The notes under the pieces: generated by a model
What the model was told of the DNA's origin: nothing
The model's input: the letters and a program-made list of their open reading frames with translations, nothing else
Databases searched by the model: none
Origin: Ruegeria spongiae
GTDB taxonomy: Bacteria > Pseudomonadota > Alphaproteobacteria > Rhodobacterales > Rhodobacteraceae
Length of the DNA: 64,000 bases
Assembly (NCBI RefSeq): GCF_023502395.1
Contig: NZ_JAMFMB010000013.1
Span: 1 to 64,000 of the forward strand
Reading direction: 5' to 3'
In this document: positions 17,367 through 26,116 of the stretch, one piece after another
Numbering within the stretch: the first letter of the stretch is position 1
Layout of the letters: each line of letters begins with the position of its first letter
Translations under genes and position numbers: made by a program

Positions 17367-17448
17367 TTGTTCAAATGAGTTACAGAAACAGAAATGGGGT
17401 GTTGTAACGTTGACTTCCGCTCCCCGAAGTTATCATGAAGCCCTGATA

Positions 17449-18054
17449 TCAAGCGGTTCGAGTGGCGGCATTCCAGGTGTCAAACGAGGGTTTGCCGGCA
17501 GGGGCCTGGGGGTTTCCGATTTCGTCGGGTTCGTGATCGGTCACAGCGATGTAAGCAGGCCATTTCCAAGCTTGAACAGGTCGGTTGATGTTCTTGATTT
17601 TTTGTTTTCCAATGTCCCTGAAGATCAGGTCGAACCGGTCGCGAACCTGCTCATAGACGACATCGGATATGCAGATTCCACCCGGATCGGCCAATGCTTC
17701 CAACCGCGCGGCAACGTTGACGCCGTCTCCCAGTATATCATCCCCATCAATCACCACATCGTCTACATTGACGCCAATGCGAAATACAATCTGCGCTTCG
17801 CAGGCATCTCGCGCCGCCAGCAATCGTTGAACCTCCACGCTGCACGCCACAGCGCTGACGACGCTGGAGAATTCGGCCAGAATGCCATCGCCCATCAGTT
17901 TGACGATGCGACCGTGATGCAGCTCGATCTTCGGTTCGATCAATTCCTTGCGCAACCTGCGTAGCGCCGCCAGCGTGGCTTCCTCTTCGGCTCTCACCAA
18001 CCGGGCGTAGCCAACCACATCCGCTGCAACTATGGCCGCAAGTCTCCGATCCAT
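17449..18054 (-). CDS. Class III adenylate/guanylate cyclase-domain protein, short form
   Basis: About 201 residues from the ATG at 18054 (the frame reaches 18078). AAIVAADVVGYARLV holds a metal-binding Asp, KLMGDGILAEF the second, and GDGVNVAARLEALA the transition-state Asn/Arg region. In most relatives this N-terminal domain is followed by a TolB-like and TPR domain. Here only about 40 residues follow, so it is either a stand-alone cyclase or the truncated front of a larger gene. It is divergent from a LuxR-TPR gene whose protein looks like the missing half. Confidence 0.78.
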   Translation of the reverse strand: MDRRLAAIVAADVVGYARLVRAEEEATLAALRRLRKELIEPKIELHHGRIVKLMGDGILAEFSSVVSAVACSVEVQRLLAARDACEAQIVFRIGVNVDDVVIDGDDILGDGVNVAARLEALADPGGICISDVVYEQVRDRFDLIFRDIGKQKIKNINRPVQAWKWPAYIAVTDHEPDEIGNPQAPAGKPSFDTWNAATRTA

Positions 18055-18432
18055 TTGGCAAGCCTCCCAAGAGGACACATCAATGATATTATCCGACCGA
18101 AGAACGGCTGGCTGATGCCGGCATCGTCGCCTCGATTGCGGTGGTCACAGCTATGGCGAAGCAGGCGATACGGTTCCTAGACCGGCCCCGCCCGAAAGGC
18201 CGGAGGAACGCAACCTCGAACCAGACCGGGCTCAAAGCATGTAGCGCAACAAAAGTCTCGATCTGTCTGTTCTCTGGCATCTCAATCACCTCACCAACCC
18301 GCGCGAATTATCTTTCGATTTTCCAGGAAGTTCGGGCGGCTTGCGATCCTGCAAACAGCGTATTTTGGCTACTGCACGCGACGTATTTCTGCTAGAATAG
18401 GCACTTATTGTTAGTCCTATTGTGGATAAAAG
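18055..18432. other. Divergent promoter region between cyclase and LuxR-TPR genes
   Basis: About 380 bases. A 66-codon minus-strand frame (18089-18289) is open but resembles no family I know. The right half (18300-18432) is AT-richer and probably holds the LuxR-TPR promoter. No clear operator or hairpin seen. Confidence 0.4.
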
Positions 18433-19965
18433 ATGTTACAGGTTGCCGATCCGATGGCCGAGCTGACATTGCGCGAACGTCAGATTGCCAAGGCCTATGC
18501 CTCCGGACAAAGTTACAAGGAAATCGCGCTCGATCTCGGGATCGCACCATCCACCGCCCGCACTCATATCAACACCATCTATCGCAAAGCCGGGGTTTCC
18601 TCGAAGATCGAATTGCTGCGAAAGATGGAAACCGCCGAACGGATGGGGCACGTCGCTCAGCCGGTGCGCAGACGGGTGCTTTTTCTTGCTGCCGTGGCGG
18701 TGGTGCTCGCTATCGCGGTCGCTGTGGTCGCCACCGCCAGATTGCGTGCAAACGGCCCTTTGGCCAGAGCGCTTCCCTCTGTTGCGGTGCTTCCATTGGA
18801 ATTGCGAGATGGAACCGAAGAACAGAGCCACTTTGTTGATGCCTTGGCCCGTGACATCGTGACAGACCTGGCGCAATTCAGCGGTCTGGCCGTCATCGCA
18901 GCCAATAGCAGCTTCCGGTCGGAATTCGAGAATGCCAGCCCCCAGCAGATTGGCGAGGCGTTACGGGTCAGATATGTGCTCTTTGGGGAAATCTCGTGGG
19001 ATGACCATATGGCGCGGGTCAACATGCAGCTGCTCGAGACTGAAACCAACCGCATAATCTGGGCCGAACGGTTTTCACCCGACGCAACCGATTTACTGGG
19101 CATACGGAGCGATCTTGCAACCCATGTTGTTGGCGTGATCGGACCGGTCGAGACCGCCAACGGTCGGTTGCGCAGGGCCGAACTTGCCCGCGTCGCACGG
19201 CTTCCGACACGCGACCTGCAGGCCTATGACATGTTCCTCAAGGGCATGGTTCATTGGGAAAAGTTCACGACCGAGGACAATCTGCTGGCCCGCGATGCCT
19301 TTCTGCGTGCGACCGAGATCGACCCGGGCTTTGCCAAGGCTTATGCCATGGCGACCTGGACCTTTATAACCGACGTCTGGGAGGGCCGTTCAGAAAACCC
19401 GGACGCGGATCTGCAAGATGCGTCCCGGCTCGCCAACAAGGCGCTCTCTGCCGATCAGAACGAGCCCTATGCGCATTGGGCTATGGGTGCGTTCCATCTT
19501 TTTCAACGTGAGCACGAGCTATCGACCGAGGCATATAAACGTGCGGTCGAACTCAATCCGAACGGCGCTGATTTCCTGGTTTATCTCGGTTGGGCGCTCA
19601 GCTATCGGGGACGTACTGATGAGGCGTTGGGCTATATGGAGACGGCAGTCGAGCTGAACCCGTTTCATCCGGGATGGTACCTATGGGACATCGCGCTGGC
19701 CCATTTTGTTGCTGGTAACTATCAGAATTCAATCGACCTGCTCAATGAGCGCAATCCCAAGACCACAGGAACCTATGAGCTTCTGGCGCTCAGCCACGCC
19801 ATGCTTGGAAATGACACCCAGGCGCGCGCGGCCATGGAACGCGTCTTGAAAGTCAAACCGGACCTCTCGGTTGCGCGTGTCAGGCAGTTGGAGCCATTCG
19901 AGCATGAAGAGGACCTCAACCACTATCTCGAAGCGATGCGAAAAGCCGGAGTGCCAGAAAGCTGA
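18433..19965 (+). CDS. LuxR-type HTH, membrane segment, TolB-like/TPR protein
   Basis: 510 residues in an unusual order. First comes a LuxR/GerE helix-turn-helix (about 10-60, with LTLRERQIAKAYASGQSYKE then STARTHINTIYRKAGV). One membrane helix follows (about 75-100), then a TolB-N/FlgO-like domain (SVAVLPLELRDG and later VRYVLFGEISWDD), then several TPR repeats to the C-terminus. This is a CadC-like layout: a DNA-binding domain tethered to the membrane by a helix with a periplasmic sensor. The ATG at 18433 follows GGATAAAAG; 18454 is the alternative start. It may regulate its neighbours in the cyclase cluster. Confidence 0.8.
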   Translation: MLQVADPMAELTLRERQIAKAYASGQSYKEIALDLGIAPSTARTHINTIYRKAGVSSKIELLRKMETAERMGHVAQPVRRRVLFLAAVAVVLAIAVAVVATARLRANGPLARALPSVAVLPLELRDGTEEQSHFVDALARDIVTDLAQFSGLAVIAANSSFRSEFENASPQQIGEALRVRYVLFGEISWDDHMARVNMQLLETETNRIIWAERFSPDATDLLGIRSDLATHVVGVIGPVETANGRLRRAELARVARLPTRDLQAYDMFLKGMVHWEKFTTEDNLLARDAFLRATEIDPGFAKAYAMATWTFITDVWEGRSENPDADLQDASRLANKALSADQNEPYAHWAMGAFHLFQREHELSTEAYKRAVELNPNGADFLVYLGWALSYRGRTDEALGYMETAVELNPFHPGWYLWDIALAHFVAGNYQNSIDLLNERNPKTTGTYELLALSHAMLGNDTQARAAMERVLKVKPDLSVARVRQLEPFEHEEDLNHYLEAMRKAGVPES

Positions 19966-20179
19966 CGGATCTGCTGCAGTCTTTCTCGCTTATCCAGAAA
20001 CAAGCGCAGATACCTCCAAAATCTTGAGGTTACAGTTTCACCCCCATGCCCGCGATGAGCGCTGAGAGTGATCGAAATGAGCGGCTTCAACGATGCAACA
20101 AACCCCTGAGGCCGCCATTGGTTGACCTCTCGCGTCATAGTCTTCACTCTTGGGGCATACCTTCTACCGCGAGGCCGCA

Positions 20180-20794
20180 ATGATTCATAAGAACCTGCTT
20201 GCTGCCCTTCTTGCCTGTTCTTGGATCGGTTTGGCCTGTCCTGCCGATGCCCAGACGCAAGGAACCTGTGTTGTCAAACGCGTGGAAGGGCAGGCTGTTG
20301 TTTCTGCCCGAGGCGTAGAGGCCCGATCCGCAGTGATTGGTTTGGGTCTGGGGTTGAATGCAAAGCTGCGCACGGAAGCTGAGGCGCGGGTTACCATGGC
20401 CTGCTCTGGTGGTCTCGAAGTGGTCGTGGGACCCGAAAGCGAGATCGACGTGCTTGGTCTGCTGGATGGGGATACGCGCCCATTCGGACTTCGCCTGATC
20501 GACGGTATCGCCGGGTTCCTTTTTTCCTCGGAAGACGGGAACGGTGTCCAGGTCAGAACACCGTCTGCCGTCGCCGCGGTCCGCTCTACCGAATGGGCGA
20601 TGCGGGTCGAGAACCGCGCGAGCGCTGTTTTCACACGTGAAGGCACCGTGTTTGTCGCAGGAGATGACGCCGATGTAAAACTTGGTCCGGGCGAAGGTAT
20701 TGATGTGTCCTCGTCAGGCGAGATTGGGTCGGTCACGAATTGGGGACGCGCGCGTATCGAGGAATTCGACGACCTTCTCGGGGCGGAATGGTAG
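20180..20794 (+). CDS. FecR-domain secreted protein
   Basis: About 204 residues. A signal peptide ends near PADAQTQ. The rest is a FecR fold with GLGLGLNAKLRTEAEARVTM and AVAAVRSTEWAMRV. Unlike iron-uptake FecR there is no sigma factor gene nearby. It overlaps the CHASE2-cyclase start by 7 bases, a common pairing in which the FecR protein is a periplasmic partner of the sensor cyclase. The start at 20180 is chosen because it begins the signal peptide. Confidence 0.82.
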   Translation: MIHKNLLAALLACSWIGLACPADAQTQGTCVVKRVEGQAVVSARGVEARSAVIGLGLGLNAKLRTEAEARVTMACSGGLEVVVGPESEIDVLGLLDGDTRPFGLRLIDGIAGFLFSSEDGNGVQVRTPSAVAAVRSTEWAMRVENRASAVFTREGTVFVAGDDADVKLGPGEGIDVSSSGEIGSVTNWGRARIEEFDDLLGAEW

Positions 20795-22644
20795 CAGGCG
20801 GCGGGTTTCGGCGCGAGCGACGCATCACCGGGGTGATCGTGATGCTGTTGAGCCTGTTGATCGCGATCTGGCATCCCGGAGACCGCAGTACCTTTTGGCA
20901 GGGCGTCGAAGGTCGACTGCTTGACGCCAGGTTCCTTTGGCGTGGCCCTTTGGCCCCCCCGGAGGGTGTCGCAATCATTGCCTTTGACGATGCCGCGATG
21001 TCACAGCTCGAGACTTTTCCGCCACCTCGATCGGCGCTGGCAGAGGTGCTTTCTGTGGCAACGGACGCTGGCGTCACAGCGGTTGCTTTGGATTTTCTGC
21101 TGATTGGTTCGCGTGCGGGTGACAAAGACCTGGCCAAGGCATTGGCCGGGATCAACGCAGTTCTCGGGGTGGCAGAAGCTCCTGCTGAGGCTGCGCTGCA
21201 AGACCTCAAGGGTGGCGGTTTTGCGGTCGTGATTGCCCCTGAAATGGACAACCCGCTGCCCGCGTTGGGACCGGCTGAAGCCCTGCGCGGTGTGGCGACG
21301 CTTGGTCATGTGAACCTCCGCCATGATTCCGATGGCGCTGCACGTCGACTTGGCGCGGCGCAATATCTGGCAACCGAAGATGGAAACGCCTGGTATCCTT
21401 CGCTCGCCCTTGCGGCCATGAAGGCGTCGGACGCTAAGCTGGACTTGCAGTTGAGGTTATCGCAAACAAGCGGGCGTCTTTCAGTCGGGGAAACAGGGAT
21501 CGCTTTGGACGGGCAGGGGGCTATTCCCCTGAACTTTTACGGGCCCGCAGGCACGATCCCGACCTATTCCTTCGCAGAACTCGGCGATGCGGACCTACAG
21601 GGCAAGGTCCTATTTGTCGGAGCTACCGCGACCGGGTTCGGAGACCGGCATGCGACCTCTTACGATGCCACGTTTCCCGGAGTTGAGTTGCATGCTACAT
21701 TGGCTGCAAACGTAATCGAACAGCGTTTTCTGCGTCGCGGCGCATTTACTTGGGTATGGGATGTCGCATTGGCGCTGACGGCATCCACCTTCGGGTTCTT
21801 CGCGGCCAAAGTAGACCGACCCTGGCTTGGGGCTCTTGCAACCGCCACAGTGTCCATCGCATTGGCGATTGTGTTGCAAGCCACGTTTGTCGCGGGCTGG
21901 TGGCTGGACGGGGTCACGGCGATCTTTTCGCTGCTGCTTGGCGCCAGTGCCGGTGCCGGGTTGCGGCTTGTGCAGCATCGTCGACGCGCGGCAAATCTTG
22001 CGCTCTATCAGTCACCACTGCTCGTCGAGCGGTTGGCAGATGCGACCGATCCACATTTCGATGCCTTAGCAAGGCCTGCGGTTGTCTTGTTTGTCGATGT
22101 CGCAAATTTCACGGCACATTCCGAGAGGCTCGGCCCTGCGGGCACGGCCGATTTTTTGCGGCTTTTTCACGGGCTTGTCGAACAGTCACTGGAACCCTTG
22201 AACGGGATCATCGCACATTTTGCCGGAGATGGTGCCATGGTTGTCTTCGGCCTGCCAGAGCCCGGCCCGGACGACACAATTCGCGCACTGCGCTTTATAG
22301 AGGCGCTGTATGCGACGGTTGGCACAAGTTCGGACTGGCCCGGTCTGGGACTAAGGGTCGGTGGACATGCTGGCCCGGTCCAGACCAGCGTCATCGGTGG
22401 CAAGCGTCACAAACAACTCGCGGTGAGCGGTGATGTGGTGAATACAGCCAGTCGCCTGCAGGATTTCGCCAAATCTCAAAGCGCAGCTATTGCCTTGTCC
22501 AGCGCGTTACTGAACTCAAATCCGGAAACGCTTGATCGAGCTGAGAAAATGGGGTTGCGCCCCGCCGGCCAACACACACTTCGCGGTCGGATCGAGCCAA
22601 TCGAAATCTGGACCGGCCCGCCCCCGGTCGCTGTCCAATTCTAG
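20788..22644 (+). CDS. CHASE2-domain membrane adenylate/guanylate cyclase
   Basis: About 618 residues. One N-terminal helix leads to a periplasmic CHASE2 sensor (about 30-310, with VAIIAFDDAAMSQLETFPPP and KVLFVGATATGFGDRHATS). Three helices (about 320-405) follow, then a class III cyclase domain. VLFVDVANFTAHSERLG and FAGDGAMVVFG carry the two metal Asp residues, and SGDVVNTASRLQDF the Asn/Arg pair, so it looks catalytically complete. The ATG sits in the stop region of the FecR gene, so the two are translationally coupled. It probably senses an envelope signal and makes cAMP or cGMP. Confidence 0.88.
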   Translation: MVAGGGFRRERRITGVIVMLLSLLIAIWHPGDRSTFWQGVEGRLLDARFLWRGPLAPPEGVAIIAFDDAAMSQLETFPPPRSALAEVLSVATDAGVTAVALDFLLIGSRAGDKDLAKALAGINAVLGVAEAPAEAALQDLKGGGFAVVIAPEMDNPLPALGPAEALRGVATLGHVNLRHDSDGAARRLGAAQYLATEDGNAWYPSLALAAMKASDAKLDLQLRLSQTSGRLSVGETGIALDGQGAIPLNFYGPAGTIPTYSFAELGDADLQGKVLFVGATATGFGDRHATSYDATFPGVELHATLAANVIEQRFLRRGAFTWVWDVALALTASTFGFFAAKVDRPWLGALATATVSIALAIVLQATFVAGWWLDGVTAIFSLLLGASAGAGLRLVQHRRRAANLALYQSPLLVERLADATDPHFDALARPAVVLFVDVANFTAHSERLGPAGTADFLRLFHGLVEQSLEPLNGIIAHFAGDGAMVVFGLPEPGPDDTIRALRFIEALYATVGTSSDWPGLGLRVGGHAGPVQTSVIGGKRHKQLAVSGDVVNTASRLQDFAKSQSAAIALSSALLNSNPETLDRAEKMGLRPAGQHTLRGRIEPIEIWTGPPPVAVQF

Positions 22645-22933
22645 CCCAGCATCTGTCAGAACAATCGCAAACCTCTTACGAGAACACCGGTGCAGATGAA
22701 TCTCTCGGCAGTTGCCAACGTGTTCATGGCCGTTCTGATATCCAGCGATCAAAAGGCATAAACACGCTCGCCTGCGCGCAAGTGGTGAAGGGCAGCACCA
22801 ACGGACCGTGGAGCCGCATCGACTAACGAAGTTGGATGTCGGTTTTGGGCCGCGCAAAATCTGCGACAGTGCCACGACGCTATGCTAGCCTTATGACAAC
22901 GACCCGCCCAAACAAGCCACAAAGGAGTACCTG

Positions 22934-24208
22934 ATGTCTTCGCGCGAAACCTCGGTGAATGTGCACTATAAGGTCGGCAAGTGGTTGCCGTCGGATCAAG
23001 ATGTACTGGATTCCTGGACGGCAAAGATTGCCGCCAAGGCCGAAACCGATACCAGCCCGTTGCTTCCGGCCGTGCAGAACCTCAAGACACTGATCGAAAC
23101 GGACGCGAAAGCCTATATGTTCTTTACGCAGATGTTTCAGGATGTGCCTGAAAGCCGCAAGACATCGCCAACCGGCAGGCCACAAGTGCGCGACTATGAG
23201 CATATGTTGCGCCTTTTCAACACGATCATGACCCATGCACCAGAGTTCAATGAAAGCGGGCTTGTGGGCTTTCCGTTCAATGCGATCCTTGATTGGTCGA
23301 TGGCAAATGTCGGCGGCTGGGCCGGGTTTTTGGACGACAAGGTCGATGCCTATCTGCGGGCGATGCTGAACGAATGGGCCGTGTTCCTGCAATCGCCCGA
23401 AAGCACGTCGGTACTAAGCGATGATCCCAGGTCGGGATGGTTCGGCGCGGATGCCAGGAAAGCGATGCCGACCTTCGCCGAGGACTTCATCTGCGATCCC
23501 TCGCTGCCTCATTACGGGTTCAAATCCTGGGATGATTTTTTTACCCGCCGGTTCAGGGAGGGCATAAGACCCATTGCCGACCCAGACAACGACGCCATCG
23601 TTGTGAGTGCCTGTGAGTCGGCGCCCTACCGCGTGGCGCAGGGCGTGAAACTGCGTGACCAGTTCTGGATCAAGGCGCAGCCTTATGCGCTGCAATTCAT
23701 GCTCGACAATGATCCTTACACGGATCAGTTCGATGGCGGGACCGTCTATCAGGCGTTTTTGAGCGCCTTCAGCTATCACCGCTGGCATGCGCCTGTCTCG
23801 GGGCGGGTCGTCAAGACGCGGGTGATCGAGGGCACTTATTATTCCGAGATCATGGCAGAAGGTCTGGATCCGTCAGGCCCCAATGCCTCGCAAGGGTATA
23901 TCGCCGAAGTTGCGACACGCGCGCTGATTTTCATCGAGGCCGGCAATCCCGATATCGGGCTGATGTGCTTTGTGGCGATCGGCATGGCCGAAGTCTCGAC
24001 CTGCGATGTTACCGTTTTTGAGGGCCAACATGTCACCAAAGGTGACGAGATCGGCATGTTCCATTTCGGTGGGTCCACCCATTGCCTGCTGTTCCGGCCC
24101 GAGGTCGATATCACTTTTGATTTGCACGGGCAGACACCAGGGCTGGACAGCACCAATATTCTGGTGAACCAGAAGATCGCCACTGTCGGGCCGCGAAGAT
24201 CATCCTGA
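22934..24208 (+). CDS. PsiD-like decarboxylase (phosphatidylserine-decarboxylase fold)
   Basis: 424 residues. The N-terminal ~200 residues match the domain found before the catalytic part in PsiD-type L-tryptophan decarboxylases. The C-terminal half is a phosphatidylserine decarboxylase fold with FSYHRWHAPVSGRV (catalytic His) and FGGSTHCLLF, where Ser381 is the expected self-cleavage site that becomes the pyruvoyl group. There is no membrane segment, and canonical Psd proteins lack the N-terminal domain, so a soluble amino-acid decarboxylase is more likely than a phospholipid enzyme. AAAGGAGT precedes the ATG. It is convergent with an APC antiporter, a classic partner of amino-acid decarboxylases. 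Confidence 0.78.
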   Translation: MSSRETSVNVHYKVGKWLPSDQDVLDSWTAKIAAKAETDTSPLLPAVQNLKTLIETDAKAYMFFTQMFQDVPESRKTSPTGRPQVRDYEHMLRLFNTIMTHAPEFNESGLVGFPFNAILDWSMANVGGWAGFLDDKVDAYLRAMLNEWAVFLQSPESTSVLSDDPRSGWFGADARKAMPTFAEDFICDPSLPHYGFKSWDDFFTRRFREGIRPIADPDNDAIVVSACESAPYRVAQGVKLRDQFWIKAQPYALQFMLDNDPYTDQFDGGTVYQAFLSAFSYHRWHAPVSGRVVKTRVIEGTYYSEIMAEGLDPSGPNASQGYIAEVATRALIFIEAGNPDIGLMCFVAIGMAEVSTCDVTVFEGQHVTKGDEIGMFHFGGSTHCLLFRPEVDITFDLHGQTPGLDSTNILVNQKIATVGPRRSS

Positions 24209-24230
24209 AAGCCCTAAGCAGGTCTGGCCA

Positions 24231-25748
24231 TCAACTGGAATAGACCTGCGGCAATTGCCCGGTGATCAACATCCAGACGGCGGCTGCCGCAAGCAGGAAA
24301 AGGGCGATCGCCGTCAGTGCCTCGACCCCGGTGAACGCGCGCTCACTGCCTGCGCTAGATCTGCGTGCCCAGTAGAACACCGGCAGCCCAATGGCATAGA
24401 TTACCGCGCCAGCCAGCATGAACTGCACACCCGCCGCATAGACCAGCCAAAGCCCGAACCCCGTTGCGATCAGACTGATGCTCAAGGCGGAGATCTTGCC
24501 GATTTTGGCATCTGCGGGATAGTCACCGGACCAGATCACCTTCCACAGAAAAGCCGCCGATCCGATATAGGCGGGCAAGATCACAACACCGGTGATCGAC
24601 AGCATCAGGTTCCAGGCGTCATTGGAGAAATAAACCAGAACAACCGCTGCCTGCATGATGGCGGTCGAGATCACCAGCGAGAAAGAGGCAATGCCCGCTT
24701 TGTTCGTCTTGGCAAAAATCTTGGGGAATGTTCCGTCCCTTGCGCAGGCCCACGGCAATTGCGCAACAAGCAATGTCCAGACCAGCCAGGAACTGAGCAA
24801 GGCGATAATGACACCGATATTGATCATCACTTCGCCCCACGCCCCCACCAACGAGGCCAGGATTGCCGCCGTGGAGGGCGGTGCCATTGCCGCCAGTTCC
24901 CCCTGTGACATCACCCCAAAGGGCAGGATCGAGACCAGCACAAACAACACCGTCACCAGGAAATACCCCAGCAGTGTGGCCCGGCTCACCGTAGCCGCAT
25001 CAGCGCGGTCGGACATGACAACTGCACTTTCGATACCAATATACATCCAAAGCGTGACCAGCATGGTTCCCTTGATCTGATCGATCACGCCGCCGAGTGG
25101 TTTGTCCTGTCTCGCCTGATCTGAGACATTGCCCCAAAAATCAGAGGTGAAAAGATCTCGGCTGAACGAAAAATAGAGCACCACAAGCAGGAACAGAGTG
25201 ACCGGAACAAACTTGGCCACGGTTCCGATATTGTTCAGGACCGACGCTCCCTTGACGCCCCGCATCACCAGAAAACACAGCCCCCAGATGATTGCAGAAG
25301 AGGCCAGCGTCGCCTGCCACGTGTTTCCACCCGCAAAATAGGGTGGGAAGAAATAGTTCAGCGCATCCATCAGCAGCACGGCATAGCCGACATTGCCAAA
25401 CGCGACCGAAAGCCAATACCCCCAAGCTATGAGAAATCCGGCCAGCTTACCGAAACCGGCCCGCGCATACATGTAGATTCCCGACGTTAATTCGGGTCGG
25501 ATGTCGGCAAGCACCTGAAAACTGCGCGCCAGAAAGAAGATGCCCAGCCCCGAGATCAGCCAAGCGACCAGGATCGCTCCAAGCGCGGCAGATTGAGCCA
25601 TGTTTTGCGGTATGTTAAACACACCACCACCAAACATCGCGCTTACAACCAATAGTGTCATTGCAAAAAGCCCCAGTTTCTTGGGGCTTGCCGCCTGGGC
25701 GCTTTCATCTTTAGCGGGTGAGGAGTTTGAAGTGGTCTCTGATGCCAT
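24231..25748 (-). CDS. APC-superfamily basic amino acid/polyamine antiporter
   Basis: About 505 residues and 12 predicted helices. The start at 25748 gives a hydrophilic Ser/Ala-rich N-tail and then LFAMTLLVVSAMFGGGVFNI, the first helix with the glycine-rich substrate loop of the family. WLVWTLLVAQLPWACARDGTF and the following FPKIFAKTNKAGIASFSLV resemble arginine/agmatine and arginine/ornithine antiporters. The frame runs on upstream only because it crosses an IS481 remnant. Its 3' end is 22 bases from the PsiD-like gene. A decarboxylase-antiporter pair would exchange an amino acid for its amine and consume protons. Confidence 0.85.
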   Translation of the reverse strand: MASETTSNSSPAKDESAQAASPKKLGLFAMTLLVVSAMFGGGVFNIPQNMAQSAALGAILVAWLISGLGIFFLARSFQVLADIRPELTSGIYMYARAGFGKLAGFLIAWGYWLSVAFGNVGYAVLLMDALNYFFPPYFAGGNTWQATLASSAIIWGLCFLVMRGVKGASVLNNIGTVAKFVPVTLFLLVVLYFSFSRDLFTSDFWGNVSDQARQDKPLGGVIDQIKGTMLVTLWMYIGIESAVVMSDRADAATVSRATLLGYFLVTVLFVLVSILPFGVMSQGELAAMAPPSTAAILASLVGAWGEVMINIGVIIALLSSWLVWTLLVAQLPWACARDGTFPKIFAKTNKAGIASFSLVISTAIMQAAVVLVYFSNDAWNLMLSITGVVILPAYIGSAAFLWKVIWSGDYPADAKIGKISALSISLIATGFGLWLVYAAGVQFMLAGAVIYAIGLPVFYWARRSSAGSERAFTGVEALTAIALFLLAAAAVWMLITGQLPQVYSS

Positions 25749-25917
25749 CTTTTTTTGTCCTAAAGGCGGGACCGTAGCATCCGGGACCGGAAGTGCCGAC
25801 TTCCCGGCGACGCAGGCGGGCACCACCACTCTATGAAGTTCAGACCGACGCGGGAAGTCCAAACCCAGGATAATGTGGATTGCGCCACCACGGCGGGTAC
25901 CATGCAATCTACGAAGG

Positions 25918-25986
25918 ACTGAATTGGGGCAGCCGGACCGTTTCATTCTATAGCCGATCCACCAGATGCCTGGATTGAACATCTAG
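25918..25986 (+). mobile_element. Remnant of an IS481-family transposase 3' end
   Basis: About 22 codons reading PDRFIL, a stop, then PIHQMPGLN. This matches codon for codon the end of the broken transposase at 3195-4270 (PDRFILNPIHQMPGLNT), and the DNA agrees at most positions. Only the tail survives, so it is a relic of a second copy, 21.7 kb away and in the same orientation. Confidence 0.75.
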
Positions 25987-26026
25987 GTGTCGGTCATCAA
26001 GCAGCTGAGTGCCAGTTCAATTTTTT

Positions 26027-26063
26027 GTTTCACAAGTTATAAAATGTAATATAATAGTGAAAC
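26027..26063. promoter_or_regulatory. Candidate operator A, upstream of the TorT-like gene
   Basis: Core TTATAAAATGTAATATA (26037-26053) enclosed by a perfect 7-base inverted repeat GTTTCAC/GTGAAAC. The core matches 16 of 17 bases of a site before the second transaminase gene (49846-49862) and shares the 10-mer AAAATGTAAT with a site before the polyamine-type ABC operon. It lies 54-90 bases before the start codon. Confidence 0.55.
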
Positions 26064-26116
26064 CCAGCGATCTCTACTTCACACTGGGGTGGAGGTGGCA
26101 ACTGGGAGGAGATATT

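Larger units (their letters stand above)
25749..26116. other. Divergent control region between antiporter and ABC operon
   Basis: 368 bases holding an IS481 remnant (25918-25986) and an AT-rich segment (26018-26063) with the 17-base motif described separately, flanked by a GTTTCAC/GTGAAAC inverted repeat. The antiporter promoter must lie in the left half, but I see no clear box. Confidence 0.5.

Noticed and set aside
20180-20794. FecR-type iron-uptake sigma regulation
   Set aside because: No sigma factor or TonB receptor gene nearby; the gene is coupled to a CHASE2-cyclase.
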